A stretch of DNA of 64,000 nt from Callaeas wilsoni (Eukaryota > Chordata > Aves > Passeriformes > Callaeidae), in assembly GCA_013398955.1 (NCBI GenBank), contig VWPU01017647.1, forward strand, positions 35,090-99,089, read 5' to 3'. The notes beneath the pieces are model-generated. The model saw only the letters and a program-made list of their open reading frames with translations, was not told where the DNA came from and made no database searches. Positions within the stretch are counted from its first letter, which is position 1, and each line of letters starts with the position of its first letter. Positions 12,901 through 24,469 of this stretch are shown piece by piece. Made by a program: the position numbers and the translations under genes.

Positions 12901-15900
12901 TGTGCATCTGTAAAACCAGTCACCATAACCCAGATAACCCCTCATGGGCATGAGGCGGTGTGAGTTTTTAAAATTCACTGTGCTCATTTGAAACCTAGAG
13001 TAAAACATTTGTCTCAGGTCCTGTTTCCAGACCACGCAATGCCTATGACTGAAGCTGGATTGATGTTTCCACAGCTTCTCATTATCAGGCTGGGACCTGC
13101 TCATGTTTCTCAGTATAAGCATGTATCCTCAGTTACAGATTCATTTTATTAGTTACCTTTAACCCTATATATTATTGTCAAAATGCATAAATATTTCTAA
13201 AAATTGTATCTTTTCCTGTTTGCCTATACAGTACTAAAGTAGATTGAGTCTTTCAGTTAAACCCAGGTACTGTTTGGTTTTGGGTTTGGTTTTTTTTTCA
13301 TTCCATATATGTGCAATCTCCATAGCTATTCTAGCAGACTTTTAAAGGTGTCATTTACTAAGAATTCTTCCTAATATTTGGACTGCTAACCACGGATTTT
13401 TTCCCCTTAGAATAACTTTTCTAATGGAACAATTCAGAAAAAGCACTATCATCATATCATAATGTACTGTGACAAGAAATGTTCGGCTTTATGTTTTGGC
13501 ATTCAACGTATTCTCAATTTTTCACTATGTCTGGCAAGATATTACAGAGAAGTAATTGAGAAAAATCTTTGTAGTAACAAATACAGGACAAATTGTAGCA
13601 GATCTCTTGCTGTTTTTCAATTGTTTTTAACGTGCATGTTTCAGTCTGACATCTTCCAGCAGAGGAACAAGACTCCAGCTGAAAACTTCTATGGCTTGCA
13701 ACTGCAAAGTTTCTGTAGACTTTCTAAGATTCAGGAGAGCTTCTTTCTGTCCTTGGAAAGAAGGGAACTAACTCACACAAAAACCCTAAATATACAGAAA
13801 TCGTGGCTTACAATAGAGGAATTTAGTTGTAAAACTTAGTTCGCTTCCAGAAATTTAACTGAGTTGTTTGAATAAGAATTACTTTGTTATGGGTTTGGAT
13901 ATATGTCACAAATAAGGAACTCGGAAATTTGAAGAATCCTCTGAATTTTGAAGTGCTGGTGAGAAGCCTTCTATAGAGGGATCAGTAGAAATGGTAAAAA
14001 CATTTCTCTGACTCTAAAGTCTTGGAAATAATTGAAAATATAAATTCATGCTGTAGAACCTTGTTTCTCTTGCCACATATTTTTGTTGCTGTTCCTGGTG
14101 AGACTCTGATGTAGTGATCCTTACAGGGAGGATTCCCAGGAGGCCTGGAACCTTTCAGATCTTATTGCTTATATGTTTTCTTTTCTTGACAGAACAATAT
14201 GAAATATCTGACCTTGCCCAGAGCAATATCATTAAAGCTAAACAAGATGACACTTGTACTGTGTCTTGGTCAGGAGCTGTCTAAAGCACTTTCCGAGTTC
14301 TTGTGGAACAAGAAGAAAAATTTCAAGCAGTTGAAACACATGCAATGACAGACAAGTAATATTTCTAATTTTAACACAAGTTGTTATTATTATTAGAATA
14401 ATATAATATATATGTATTAATACACGTGTTTAAGACAAAGAAATGGAGTGTTTTACAGCCCAGAAGCTCTTACTGAAATTTTTTTATCGTACAGAAAATG
14501 AAATTCAGACCTAGGTATTTTGAAGGACTCTTGTTTGAGGACCTACTAATGTGCTTTGGGCTAACATCAGGTGACCAGGAGAGGTCTGTCAGGATGTTTT
14601 TTACTTCATATCACGCATAGGAGAAGATATGGAGCCCAGCTGACATTATCTACCAACTGGCAGCTGCATGTCAGTCAAGGTGACTGGGGAGCCAGGAAGG
14701 GCTAGTGAAAGCCGGAGTGTAAGGGGGGTACAGCAATTTTCTGCACTGAACACAAGAAGACAAAAATTAATTTCTGACAGACAGTAAATCTAGTCTTCCT
14801 TTTTTCCTTTACTTGGGGAGGAACTCAAAACACTTTATATATAGGTCCCATTTATGCAGCCTTTGTGTCCACGTACTTAACTGGGCAAATATTTTAAAGC
14901 CATCATTCTCTTCCCTGTTTTTTCCCCGGCTTCAGGGGAAGTCAGTGCTATAGGGGCACATGCAAGCACTGCCTCTGGTATGATGCTTGTGCCATCCAGT
15001 GACCTGGTGAATGGCAGCTGCCAGTTCAAGGAGCGAGATGATGCAGCCTGTTGGTGAAGCCCTGGGGGCAGCATGGGCAATGCCCTGCTTTGGGCAGAGC
15101 TTTCCTTGCTTGCCCAGGAGCTCCATGCAGCTCCTTCATTTCAGTTCTCCTTTGCACCGGCACTGGATCGGTAGCACTGAGGAGGGTGAATACCCTCATA
15201 AAGAGGATTGTTGTCCTTTCTGGATCACCTTTTCCCCTGCTATACTGGCTGCTGTGTTCTTTTCCCCGGTACACCAGAGTTTTACTAGGCTGGAGTGCCA
15301 TTCACAGCACACTTCCCATCCTGGAGATTGTAGTCGACACAGATGGCTCTTTGTCGCTGAGTATATGTGAGAGCTAAATTGAATGTGAGCTCTTGTCTAA
15401 TATTTAACAAAGCACATATTGAGTTAATGACTAATGTGTCATTATTGCAGGAAGCTTTTAGTTCCAAAAGGTTAAGTGGTTCATTTGAATATTGCCCAAG
15501 TATCTTTGCCCTGTCAGGGTTTTTTTTTTTCCCCTAAAGTTAATTTGCTATTGTTGTGATCATGTCTGACAAGTGGTGGGTAAAAGCAAAGGCAGGTTAT
15601 GGGGGTCTGTTTCCACGACATTATTTTACTGGTTGGATTTATTTAGCTGAGCATCTCATTTGCATGGGCCCTTATTCAGGGATTAAAAGCCAGCTTTGCA
15701 CATAGAGCATCTTCCACTGGGAATTATTTGCATCAGAGGCAAAGGACTTGGGGAGAAGTGATAGAAAAGCGGGCAAAGTTAATGGATCTAGAAAAGGTTA
15801 CCAGAGCTACAAGAAGAGACTTACTGTGCATTCACAAGTAGACGAGTAGGCTTAGGAATTATTGTTAAATATAAAATTGTAGTGGTTGAATACTAGTAAA

Positions 15901-18033
15901 GCATCATAGAAACAAGTTTCTTCTACACTGCTATTAATCATATGAACTGTTTATGACGTGTGGTCATGAAAACGGAAAAAAAAATTCTCCATGTTTCTAC
16001 TTTGCTTATGTTGAACTCTCCGTTATTTGAATGAATTTTTCACTGAAGAGCAGATTCCTCTTAAATTGGTTCAGCACATGTTTTTCTGTTAATTTGTTGA
16101 GAAGGGGACCACACACGCACATCAAACGCAGACTGTCACACTTTGCTGCTTCCAGCACAGGAGCAGTGTGTGGAGCTGTCGTCTGAACCTTGCAGGAAAA
16201 CCACAGCTCTTGCAGTTAATCAGCCCTTTTTTGCCATGGTCACTGTAGAGACTTTGCCACCCTACAGCAGCGTGGAACACTGAAGGTTCACCTTTGGCTT
16301 TGTAACTCTGGCATTTTTAGCGTAGCTGCTTCACGGGTCTGTATGCTCCAGCTGTATTTTGAATAGATTATGGATATTTTTTAATTCTGAATCTTCAATT
16401 TAAAATCTATTTAAGCTATTAATTAATGACAACCTCCTATGGCTCCACCTCTCTGGAAAGGACATCCAGCTTAGTACAGCAATGCTAATACAGAGGAAAA
16501 AACAATCTTACGTTCAAGGTAGTGGGCGTGATTTTTTTTATTAGTTCATTTATTAGAGTTTCTATATCAACTTCTTGAATTAGGCAAGCTTCTTTGTTCT
16601 AAATCATCTAAATGATTTTTTTCTAAATCATTTTTCTAAAGCCATCTGAATTAAGATGGCTGTTTAATTAAGACTTGCTTGCAACAGAACGTGAAATGTG
16701 GATAAATTGAGGTACCTCCTGGTTACATATTGGTTTTTAATTTGTAAGATAGAACCGAAGCTTCTTTTCAGCTTTCAATTCAATAATAAGATGTGCCTTA
16801 AGCATTGGTAGGGAGAATATCCAGGAGCTAGAGTGGGAACAAATATGTCTGTACGGTAGTGGGGGCATCTAAATTAACAGACATCAATTAATTTGACACA
16901 CTTGCAGACTTCTTTGTCCAAACACCAAAAAGCTTGGACTTTAAAGTATCTTTTAAAAAATATCTTTTAAAATTTTAAAGATAGTTCTGTGGGCCTTTGA
17001 GTAGCCTGGTAGGTGTTCTTGCAGTAGAGTGATTCTTCTGTCCCAGAGCACATCTCTGCAGTGTTAGAGTTAAGAGACAACTACTAAATTCATCCTTCCT
17101 CAAGAAACAAAGCCATTTTCTTTTTGTTCAGTTTAAGCTGAAAATGTTTCTTCAAATGGTTCTCAATGGCTTCCTGTGCAGATTTTCAGCCCAATAACTA
17201 GCATGAAAATCAGATTCACATTTTTCCTGTTTCAAGACTCCAGAGAATTTTGATGTAAAAAAATATTTTATTCTGCATTGCTTAAAGTACTTGAAGGAAC
17301 TACTTTCTCCAGGAAAAAAAAAACTTGCCAAAGCGTGCTCTTGTGCCAAACACCTTTGCTTCCCAAGACCAGATCTTTACCTCTCTTAGAGAAAAATCTC
17401 CATGATGGTTATCAAAGCACTGTAAAATCATATAGCTTTCCCATATAAGTAAGCTTTGCTAAACCAGGCTTCTCTGTGCATCTCAGCATTGCAATTCTAT
17501 GAAAGGATCAGCCTTCTTACTGTGAGTTTGGACCAAAAATAGGTATGAGGAAGTATTTTTGTAAATGTGCTCTAATTCATCCAAAGGCATTATTGTCTAA
17601 GACCTAGTGAGCAACATCTTACAGGAATGACCTGACTTCACTCCTTGTTCAATATCATCCTTTTTTTCTTTTTGGTAACATTTTTCCTGCCCTATTGCAT
17701 CAGTAGATCCCTGCTCGTGGTGGTAACTCATCTCTTCTGACATCCAAAAGTGAAACACATGATCTGCAAACCTCCTCAGAGCAGGGTGTTTCACAGTCAT
17801 TTGGGCTGCCAGGCAAAGCACCTGAACACAAAGCAGAGTGAGCATGACAGCAATTCCATACCTTGGGCCAAGACACGGAGTTATTCAAATGACCAGGGAA
17901 CAAATGTTCCTTCGGAACCTCGGTGCCACTTCAGGAAAGACACCGGGGAAGGGTGACCAAAAGGCACACTCACATTAGAACACACAGCTCCTCTGCTTCA
18001 GAGCAGACTAAGATAAAGTGGCTCATTTCAATG
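9905..18033. other. Intergenic, nothing firmly recognised
   Basis: The longest repeat-free interval of the left half (8.1 kb). Open frames reach 118-125 codons (12,366-12,722 minus; 13,462-13,839 plus) but look like chance. Two perfect octamers ATTTGCAT (15,658-15,665 and 15,726-15,733) and an 8-bp-arm hairpin (AGCCATCT/AGATGGCT at 16,640-16,661) are the only motifs noted. Confidence 0.55.
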
Positions 18034-18517
18034 TGATGCCTTGTAGGGGCTGACCTGGAACAGAGGCTGGACAGAGTGAAAGGATAAAGGGTAGGGATTT
18101 ATTGAAAGCCTTCACAGGGTACACCTTGGGCAGTGCAGGGGTCTCGCAGAGAATACACCCAAGAGGGACACAGTCACACGTTTTTCGGACAGATATACGT
18201 TTTGTCCATTTGCATATCAGAGGTTCATTGTCCAATTACCGCTTCAGGCAGTGGAGTCCCATTCTCTTAGATTGCTCCCCCTCAACTCACTTGTTTATAT
18301 TTGTCGGGGCCTGAAACAGTGAGGTGTCCTTGATTCTCAGGCCTAGAGAGGAATTGTTGTGTCTGACAAAAATGGGAAAAGCAGTAGCTAACACTCTATA
18401 TGGAGCTCAGAGTTACACACTAAAGACTTGCAGGATTACAAATATATGGAAATATAAAAGCTTTTATATTATAAAATATAAAATATAATATAAAAGCTTA
18501 TATATCCTAAGGCATCA
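18034..18517 (-). mobile_element. Solo LTR, family A copy 2, with AT-rich expansion
   Basis: A 484-bp block bounded by TGATGCC...GGCATCA, same orientation as copy 1 and closely similar throughout. AATAAA (minus) is at 18,098-18,103 and the octamer at 18,208-18,215. It is about 35 bp longer than copy 1 because of an AT-only expansion around 18,458-18,495, where an AAATATAAAAGCT segment is repeated. Flanks AATG and AATT could be a decayed 4-bp target duplication. Confidence 0.85.
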
Positions 18518-19087
18518 AATTGACACCTCACATTTCAATAGAGTGCCTCAACAGATACAAAACCCCGGAGGTCATTGCTCAGGGATGCAGTAATGTGGGT
18601 ACCAGGGCAGCAGCTGTTCCCAGATGTGGGAAGTGAGCTGTGTGGGAGCTTGTTTTTGTCACCATCCCTGCCTGTGCTGTGGGGCCAGACAACGCTGTGC
18701 TGAGGCATGAAGCAGCGTGGAGTCTGCTTTACTTCACAGATCTGAAAATGTTTGCCCATTGGCACTGTTCTGCACGAGGTGTCAGGGGTCATTAATGGGT
18801 TTTACAGACCTAAACCCCAAATGTATACAAAATGAATGCAGCAAGCTGCTAACCTCAGTGAAAAGACAACACCCTTCTTTTTCATGCGTGTCAGTGACCC
18901 AAAATGGTTTTTGTAAGAAGGCAGCTGAAGAAGGCGAGTGGTAAAGTGACGCTGCCATGTCCGTGGTTAAAGGCTGGCTAACACTCCTTTGGCTACAGCT
19001 TTCCCCATTGCATCACTCATGATTTTCCACAGGCATCTGTCCAGCCGCAGCCTGCTGAGTTTTGCCTCTTACCATATGCTTCTCTCC
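18518..19087. other. Intergenic between LTR copy 2 and the unclassified LTR-like block
   Basis: No coding or repeat similarity seen. It could include decayed internal retroviral sequence, but no motif supports this. Confidence 0.5.
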
Positions 19088-19690
19088 TGTGTGGCAGGAC
19101 ATATTCTCCCCCTCTCTACCACTGATAATTGGTGCAGATATGGAGAAGATAACCCAGGGGCTGAAAGGCCCAGCAAGGGCTCTTCTCTGGTGCCAAAAGG
19201 GCTCAAGCCCCAGCTAAGAATCAACATCTTAGTCTGGAGAGCAGATGTGGAAAGAGATAACAGAGATATTCTTGACTGAGAGACACTGTTTTACAAACTA
19301 TAAAAGATACACGAGTTATCACGGAGGCAGAAGCCTTCTACACACACCCTGAGAGTGTGGGAGACTTCTCCCGGGAGTTTGGACGCAGATTCCGCGGTTA
19401 CTTTCCTGGGAATTGAGGGAAAGGATCTCGATGTGTGCCCCACCAACAATTGGATGGTAAGATACATTGGATCCTAAGTTATATTATTTCTTCGCTAGCT
19501 GTAAAATTGATGGTACCTTCAACCTCGCGCTGTATACACCTACTAGTAATTTCTTTTTATTCTTATTCCTGTGTAGTAGATAGTTTGTTTTAAGTCTTAT
19601 GTCTGTTAGTTTTGTGTCTATTAAATAAATAATTCATTCTATAATAGACCGAATCAGCCATTATTAAAGAACTTGTGAATGAGAGTGGGT
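19088..19690 (+). mobile_element. Possible second LTR type or retroviral remnant (unclassified)
   Basis: About 600 bp before the family A LTR has promoter-like then poly(A)-like order: ACTATAAAAGATAC (about 19,298) and, 320 bp on, TCTATTAAATAAATAATTC (about 19,618), followed by a short U5-like stretch. That TATA to AATAAA arrangement is usual for an LTR. Clear TG...CA ends and a duplicated flank were not found, and I do not recognise the family. Confidence 0.35.
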
Positions 19691-19876
19691 CTTGAGGTGA
19701 TACCTAAAAAACTGATCATAATAATTATAATTGTAATCTTCTTTGCATGATAACTGATTGTGCAGAACACTATTGTTTTAGGTATTTATTATTGTTAGAT
19801 ATTTCCTAGTAAATACATATTAATAATAGATATTTAAAATAGAGACTCGACAAGGTAGAGGCTTTGTCAAGCTTCT

Positions 19877-19888
19877 AAAAGGGGGAAA
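19877..19888 (+). other. Polypurine tract of an endogenous retrovirus
   Basis: AAAAGGGGGAAA abuts the LTR start at 19,889. In retroviruses this tract primes plus-strand synthesis and always sits just 5' of the 3' LTR. Confidence 0.6.
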
Positions 19889-20338
19889 TGATGCCTTAGG
19901 ATTTTAGCTTTTATATTTTCATATATTTGTAATCCTGCAGTTCTTTAGTGTGTAACTCTGAGCTCCATGTAGAGTGTTAGCTACTGCTTTTCCCATTTTG
20001 GTCAGACACAACAATTCCTCTCTTGGTCTGAGAATCAAGGACACCTGACTGGTTCAGGGCCCGAGAAATGTAAACAAAAGTGAGTTGGGGGGGAGCAAAC
20101 TAAGAGAATGGGACTCCACTGCCTGAAGCTGTAATTGGACAATGAACCCCTGATATGCAAATAGCCAAAATTTATATCTGTCCGAAAAACATGTGACTGT
20201 CGTCCATCCTGGGTGTAGTGTCTGCAAGACTCCTGCACTGCCCAAGGTGTACCCTGTGAAGGCCTTTCATTAAATCCCTATCCTTTATCCTTTCACTCTG
20301 TCTGGCCTCTGTTCCAGGTCAGCCTCTCCAAGGCATCA
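19889..20338 (+). mobile_element. LTR, family A copy 3, with polypurine tract upstream
   Basis: A 450-bp block TGATGCC...GGCATCA in the opposite orientation to copies 1 and 2. The poly(A) hexamer is ATTAAA here. The octamer ATGCAAAT is at 20,155-20,162. Directly upstream is AAAAGGGGGAAA, a typical retroviral polypurine tract. This fixes the transcriptional direction of the family and suggests a 3' LTR with some internal sequence on its left rather than a clean solo LTR. No intact viral gene is visible. Confidence 0.85.
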
Positions 20339-20459
20339 GAGGTGCTGGCCACCCCAATAAAGCTACTGCCTGCTGCCAGAGGCCTGGGCAAAAGGCAGAG
20401 ACTTAGCTAAACACCCACATCCATTCACAACACCCTGTAAGCACAGCATTTCCCATAGG

Positions 20460-20612
20460 AAGTGCTTCTGGTGCCTGCTTCTGCTTCCTCCGTTCCTCTC
20501 CTGCCAGCAGGCGATGGTCCCGGCTGCTGCAGGTGAAGCTGCCTCCCGGCGCTCCCGGGGCTCGGCTGCCGCCGGGCACCGCCCCCCCTGCTCCGCAGCC
20601 CGACCTGCATCC
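20460..20612. promoter_or_regulatory. Short CpG-dense islet (orphan)
   Basis: About 150 bp of strongly GC- and CpG-rich sequence (CTCCCGGCGCTCCCGGGG, CGGCTGCCGCCGGGC) is set in AT-rich DNA just right of the family A LTR. It may be a promoter of an unseen transcript or a conserved element. No convincing exon or open frame starts from it, and it is short for a CpG island. Confidence 0.4.
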
Positions 20613-21285
20613 TGCTCGCTCAGTCGCTTCAGCAGATGTGCATGATTAATGGATTATTTACCTTTTGCTGCCTGATTATTATTTTTCTGCCTCTAACCTT
20701 TTCACTTTTACAAATATATTTTGACTTTGAAATTCTGGGGATTCCACTTATAACCTTTATGTTTATTGGTGAAGTAGCTATTATTAGACTGTTTTTTCCC
20801 TTCTTTCTAATTCTGGAGTTTAATTATATTTTTCCTTCTGCCTTTTAGTACAGGTGCAGTAATTAAATGGCATTAAATCTGTTTTGTGATCATTAAGTAG
20901 GCTCGTTATTGTCCTTTTTGTATATATTTTAAAGTTGTAAGTAAGTCACCTTTCTAGTGAGTTTTCTGGGTATAACTTTGCCATATCACTGAGACAGTGA
21001 CGCTATGGTTGTACACAAAAATGTCATGAGTCAGGTACGGTCCCTGTCCCTTTCCAGCGACCAGCGCAGAGAGGTCAGAGTGACAAGAGGACCACTGTGT
21101 TTGAGAGTGCAGCCCACAACCTGCAGGTGGGATGAGCCCAGGGGAAGAGAGGAGACAAAGAGGGGAGAGATTTCACTTGGCTCTTAGGACCACCATTCTC
21201 AATGCCCTGGTGGCCTATGTGGGTGCCTCCAGTCAGGAAGGTAGTCCTAAAAGCTGAGTGGGCACTGAGGGAATCTTATTTTTTT

Positions 21286-21428
21286 CCTTTCCTTTCCTTT
21301 CCTTTCCTTTCCTTTCCTTTCCTTTCCTTTCCTTTCCTTTCCTTTCCTTTCCTTTCCTTTCCTTTCCTTTCCTTTCCTTTCCTTTCCTTTCCTTTCCTTT
21401 CCTTTCCTTTCCTTTCCTTTCCTTCCTC
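21286..21428 (+). repeat. (CCTTT)n pentanucleotide microsatellite
   Basis: Twenty-seven perfect CCTTT units (21,286-21,420) with a short imperfect extension and a T run in front. One strand is purely pyrimidine and the other purely purine. The Phe-Pro-Leu-Ser and Lys-Gly-Glu-Arg open frames across it are artefacts of the repeat. Confidence 0.98.
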
Positions 21429-24293
21429 TGTTGTGACTGTTCTCCTGCATTCTCCCTGTAAAAAATCAACCTGAATTGTGCTGAACTTTAAATAATAAAT
21501 GTAACTACTAAAAGCACTGACACTGTTCAGATACAAGTTTGTTTTTAAACTCAGGCTTGTAAGCTCAGGGCACTTGGATGAGATCCCTGACATTTTCTGT
21601 GGGCATGTGGTTTTTTTCAGAGTTTCCAAAGTACTGTTGATGGGAGAATGTAGTGTGACCTTTTTTTTGAATACTGTTTAAGGGGTGAAACACTAGATGC
21701 ATTAATGCAGCAGGCAAAATTTCAGAAAGGCTGAATTAATCAGCTTCATGTTTTGGCTTGCATTATTACAGACAACACACTATAAAATATGGTAGTGAGA
21801 GATTGCAAATGGAATAGAAATGTCCCAGAGGTGACTAGGGCAAGGAGCAGGGAGGAAGAAGAGGGGCTTCATGGTAGCATAACTCCACAGTGTTAGAGCT
21901 CTTTTCCAGCTAAGGCTGGAAAATTATTCTCCACTTCTCCACTGTTACATGAGATGAAAAATATACTCATCTTTTGGGGCACATACTCATGTTTTAAAAT
22001 TTTCTGGTAAGAATCCACATAGAGTAACAAGCATGACCTGAATAAACATTGCCTCTGTGTGGTACTTGGCTCCTTATGCCATGAAAGATAAAGCTGCCAT
22101 TCTTTTTTAGATTGTGTGGATTTGTTCGGCGACCTTCCCTGGTGCCATCAGAACATGTTGCTCCTGAGGCCAGGTTGGGTAATTTGATGGAGGAAACAGC
22201 TCAAATGCAAGAGTAGTTGTCTGGGGCATCACCAAGTCAGCTGAATGCTGTGTGTCAATCTTTCTTTTTTTTATAATATTGTTATTGTTCTGCTGTAGGG
22301 TGTGTGGGACTAAAGTTGGCACCCATCTTCGATGCATGTCCTTGTCACTGCAGTTTAGGAAGAGCAGTGTAGGTACTGCACAGGTGCCCAGCCTCCCACC
22401 TGCTGCTGGGCGTGGCTCAAAGAAAGCCTCCATCGGAAAAGGCCGAGTGAAGGACCGCCTTGGAACCAGCAGGTTTTGCACAGCAGAGCACGTTTGCCTC
22501 TGACTTATGTGCCCACCACATTGCTGGAGCTGCTTCTCTCCTTCCACAACACCTGGCATCTGCAGGGAGCAAAGCTGTGCTGGAGAGGACTGGTTATACT
22601 GGCAAGGACTGGTCATACTGGTGAGGACTCACACTTGCGCTGGTGCTGCCTGCTTTCTTTGCATTGCGGTTATATCACCTACTGGAAAGTACAGTCAGTG
22701 AGAGCACAGTTTTGGAACCACCACTATCACTTCACAGGTAAGGCATGACAGTATTCAAAGAGAAATGAGGTCATTTTCTACCTTGGGTGCAGTTTTCTTC
22801 CCTTTAAATGTTACAAAGAACAAGGAAAAAAGCTCTTTGTATGTCAGAGGATTCCCAGTGCTCTGACAGCAGGAGGACAGTTGTGTAAAACTACGGCAGG
22901 TAATGATGCATAAAATAAGCATATCAAAGCTGCTAGGTCTTTTATGATTTTCATTGCTAGGACTACCTGAACAAGGCATTTTATGAGTTTTCTGGGATGG
23001 GTCTGACCCAATGCTGCAGGTAGCACACAACACTTAGGTGCTGGGTTATGCAGCACTCAAGTATCTAGATAAGACATGATGAATAAATATGGGTAGAGCT
23101 CATCTTTTCCTCCATGTCTCCCAGCTTACCCCCACCAGAGATACTTGCTATTTATTGTGTGATGTAAATCCACAGGCAGCAGGGCTGTCCCCTTGACTTC
23201 CTCAGACCTCTGCAGAGCTGGACAGAATGTGACAGGACTGCTTACAAATGCCTTCAGACTCCTTTTGGTATTAAAACAGTAAATCGATGCATTAGATATC
23301 GCTTCCTCAGTAAAATCGTTGAAGACAACGTTTCACCATAGGGGCTTCATTAAAGCAGTGGGTATATGAAAACATTTCAACACAAAAAGATATTGCTACC
23401 AAGGTAAAAGACCATGAATCATTGCGTTAGAGTACAGCTTTGTTTAATTTAATGCAACATTGCTTAATAAAGTCAGGAATCTCTGTTTTTTTATTTCCTT
23501 TTTTCTTCTAGCATTTTACTAAAGTTTAATGTCAAACTGCACAAAGTTGATACAGGACTGGAGGGGAGAAGTCATCAAACACAGGCAGAGGGAGCCCCTC
23601 AGTGCTGCATTGCCCCAAAAGCCACACAGCTCTGCAGCCAGGAAGACATGGAAGAACAAGGCGTGGCCAAGTAAGGGAAGGTGGCCAAGGACCAACAGAT
23701 GCCTGCAGGCAGAGCAGACTGGCAGCCCCTGAGAGCTGGAGGAGCGTGGCTTATTCCCAGTGGGGTGAGAAGGGGCTGGGTGGAGGGAGCTATGCCATTT
23801 AGGAAGTCATTGAAGTCCGTTCTGCTTTGACAGAAGTCAAAACCTGACTTGACTAGACACGAGGTGGAGAATTTGCTTGCAAACCTGTAAAACTTTCTCC
23901 TTACTCAACTCCTGAGCTTTTTTCATTTTAAAATTGTTCTAGCTCATGATTTCGTGAGCTTTCACATTCAGAGCTCTCTTGGTGCTTTTAAGGGCACTCG
24001 CTTTGAAAAAAGGCCCTGGTCAGGTCTTCTTTTCAGCTGCCTTCAGATCTTGTCATGGCATGGTTTCAGTCCAAAAAATCTTCCCCTTTTCCCTTCCACA
24101 GAGAGGAAAATTATCAGCACAAGTGATTATTTGTATGAAATACTACACACTTTTGTGATTTGATATCAGGCAAATGGGAAAAGCAAAAGTATAGGGTATT
24201 GAGGCATCAATAATTAACAGCAGCTTAATAAGAAACTCCTCCCTCCTCTGGGATTGAGATTTCTTTGGTTCATAGGTTTTAGTTTTAACCATC
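21429..24293. other. Intergenic, nothing recognised
   Basis: Contains the longest open frame of the left half (169 codons, 22,107-22,616, minus), which has no recognised domain and is crossed by opposing frames. Treated as non-coding. Confidence 0.55.
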
Positions 24294-24469
24294 TGTGCTG
24301 GTTTTGGATGAGATAGAGTTTATTTTCTTCGTAGTGGCTGGTATGGGGCTATGTTTTGAATTTGTGCTGAACACAGGGTTGATAATACAGAGCTGTTTTT
24401 GTTATTAGTGAGCACGGCTTACACAGGGCTCTGTGGGGCTTGGCTGCTGGCTGGGGTTAAACCATGACA
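24294..24469 (+). mobile_element. Internally deleted avian LTR fragment
   Basis: The block begins TGTGCTGGTTTTGG and ends GGGGTTAAACCATGACA, the ends of a common bird LTR type (ERVL-like by memory). It also carries the motifs TTTATTTTCTTCGTAGTGGC and GGGTTGATAATACAGAG. At 176 bp it is shorter than an intact LTR, with the end piece joined directly after GGCTTACACAGGG. A related piece lies at 56,622-56,715. Confidence 0.65.

Noticed and set aside
12366..13839. 118- and 125-codon frames (12,366-12,722 minus; 13,462-13,839 plus)
   Set aside because: Composition follows local base content. There is no similarity and no regulatory context.
16640..16661. Hairpin with 8-bp arms as a possible terminator or small RNA
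   Set aside because: It is too short for a microRNA precursor, and hairpin terminators do not apply in vertebrate DNA.
18034..20338. One provirus between LTR copies 2 and 3
   Set aside because: The two LTRs point in opposite directions and the 1.4 kb between them holds no viral genes.
21202..21629. Open frames rich in FPFLS or KGKER on both strands
   Set aside because: They are created entirely by the (CCTTT)n microsatellite, whose 15-base frame period contains no stop.
22107..22616. 169-codon open frame on the minus strand, the longest in the left half
   Set aside because: No recognisable domain, low-complexity patches such as a run of Asn, overlapping frames on the other strand and no splice or promoter context. 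It is probably chance.
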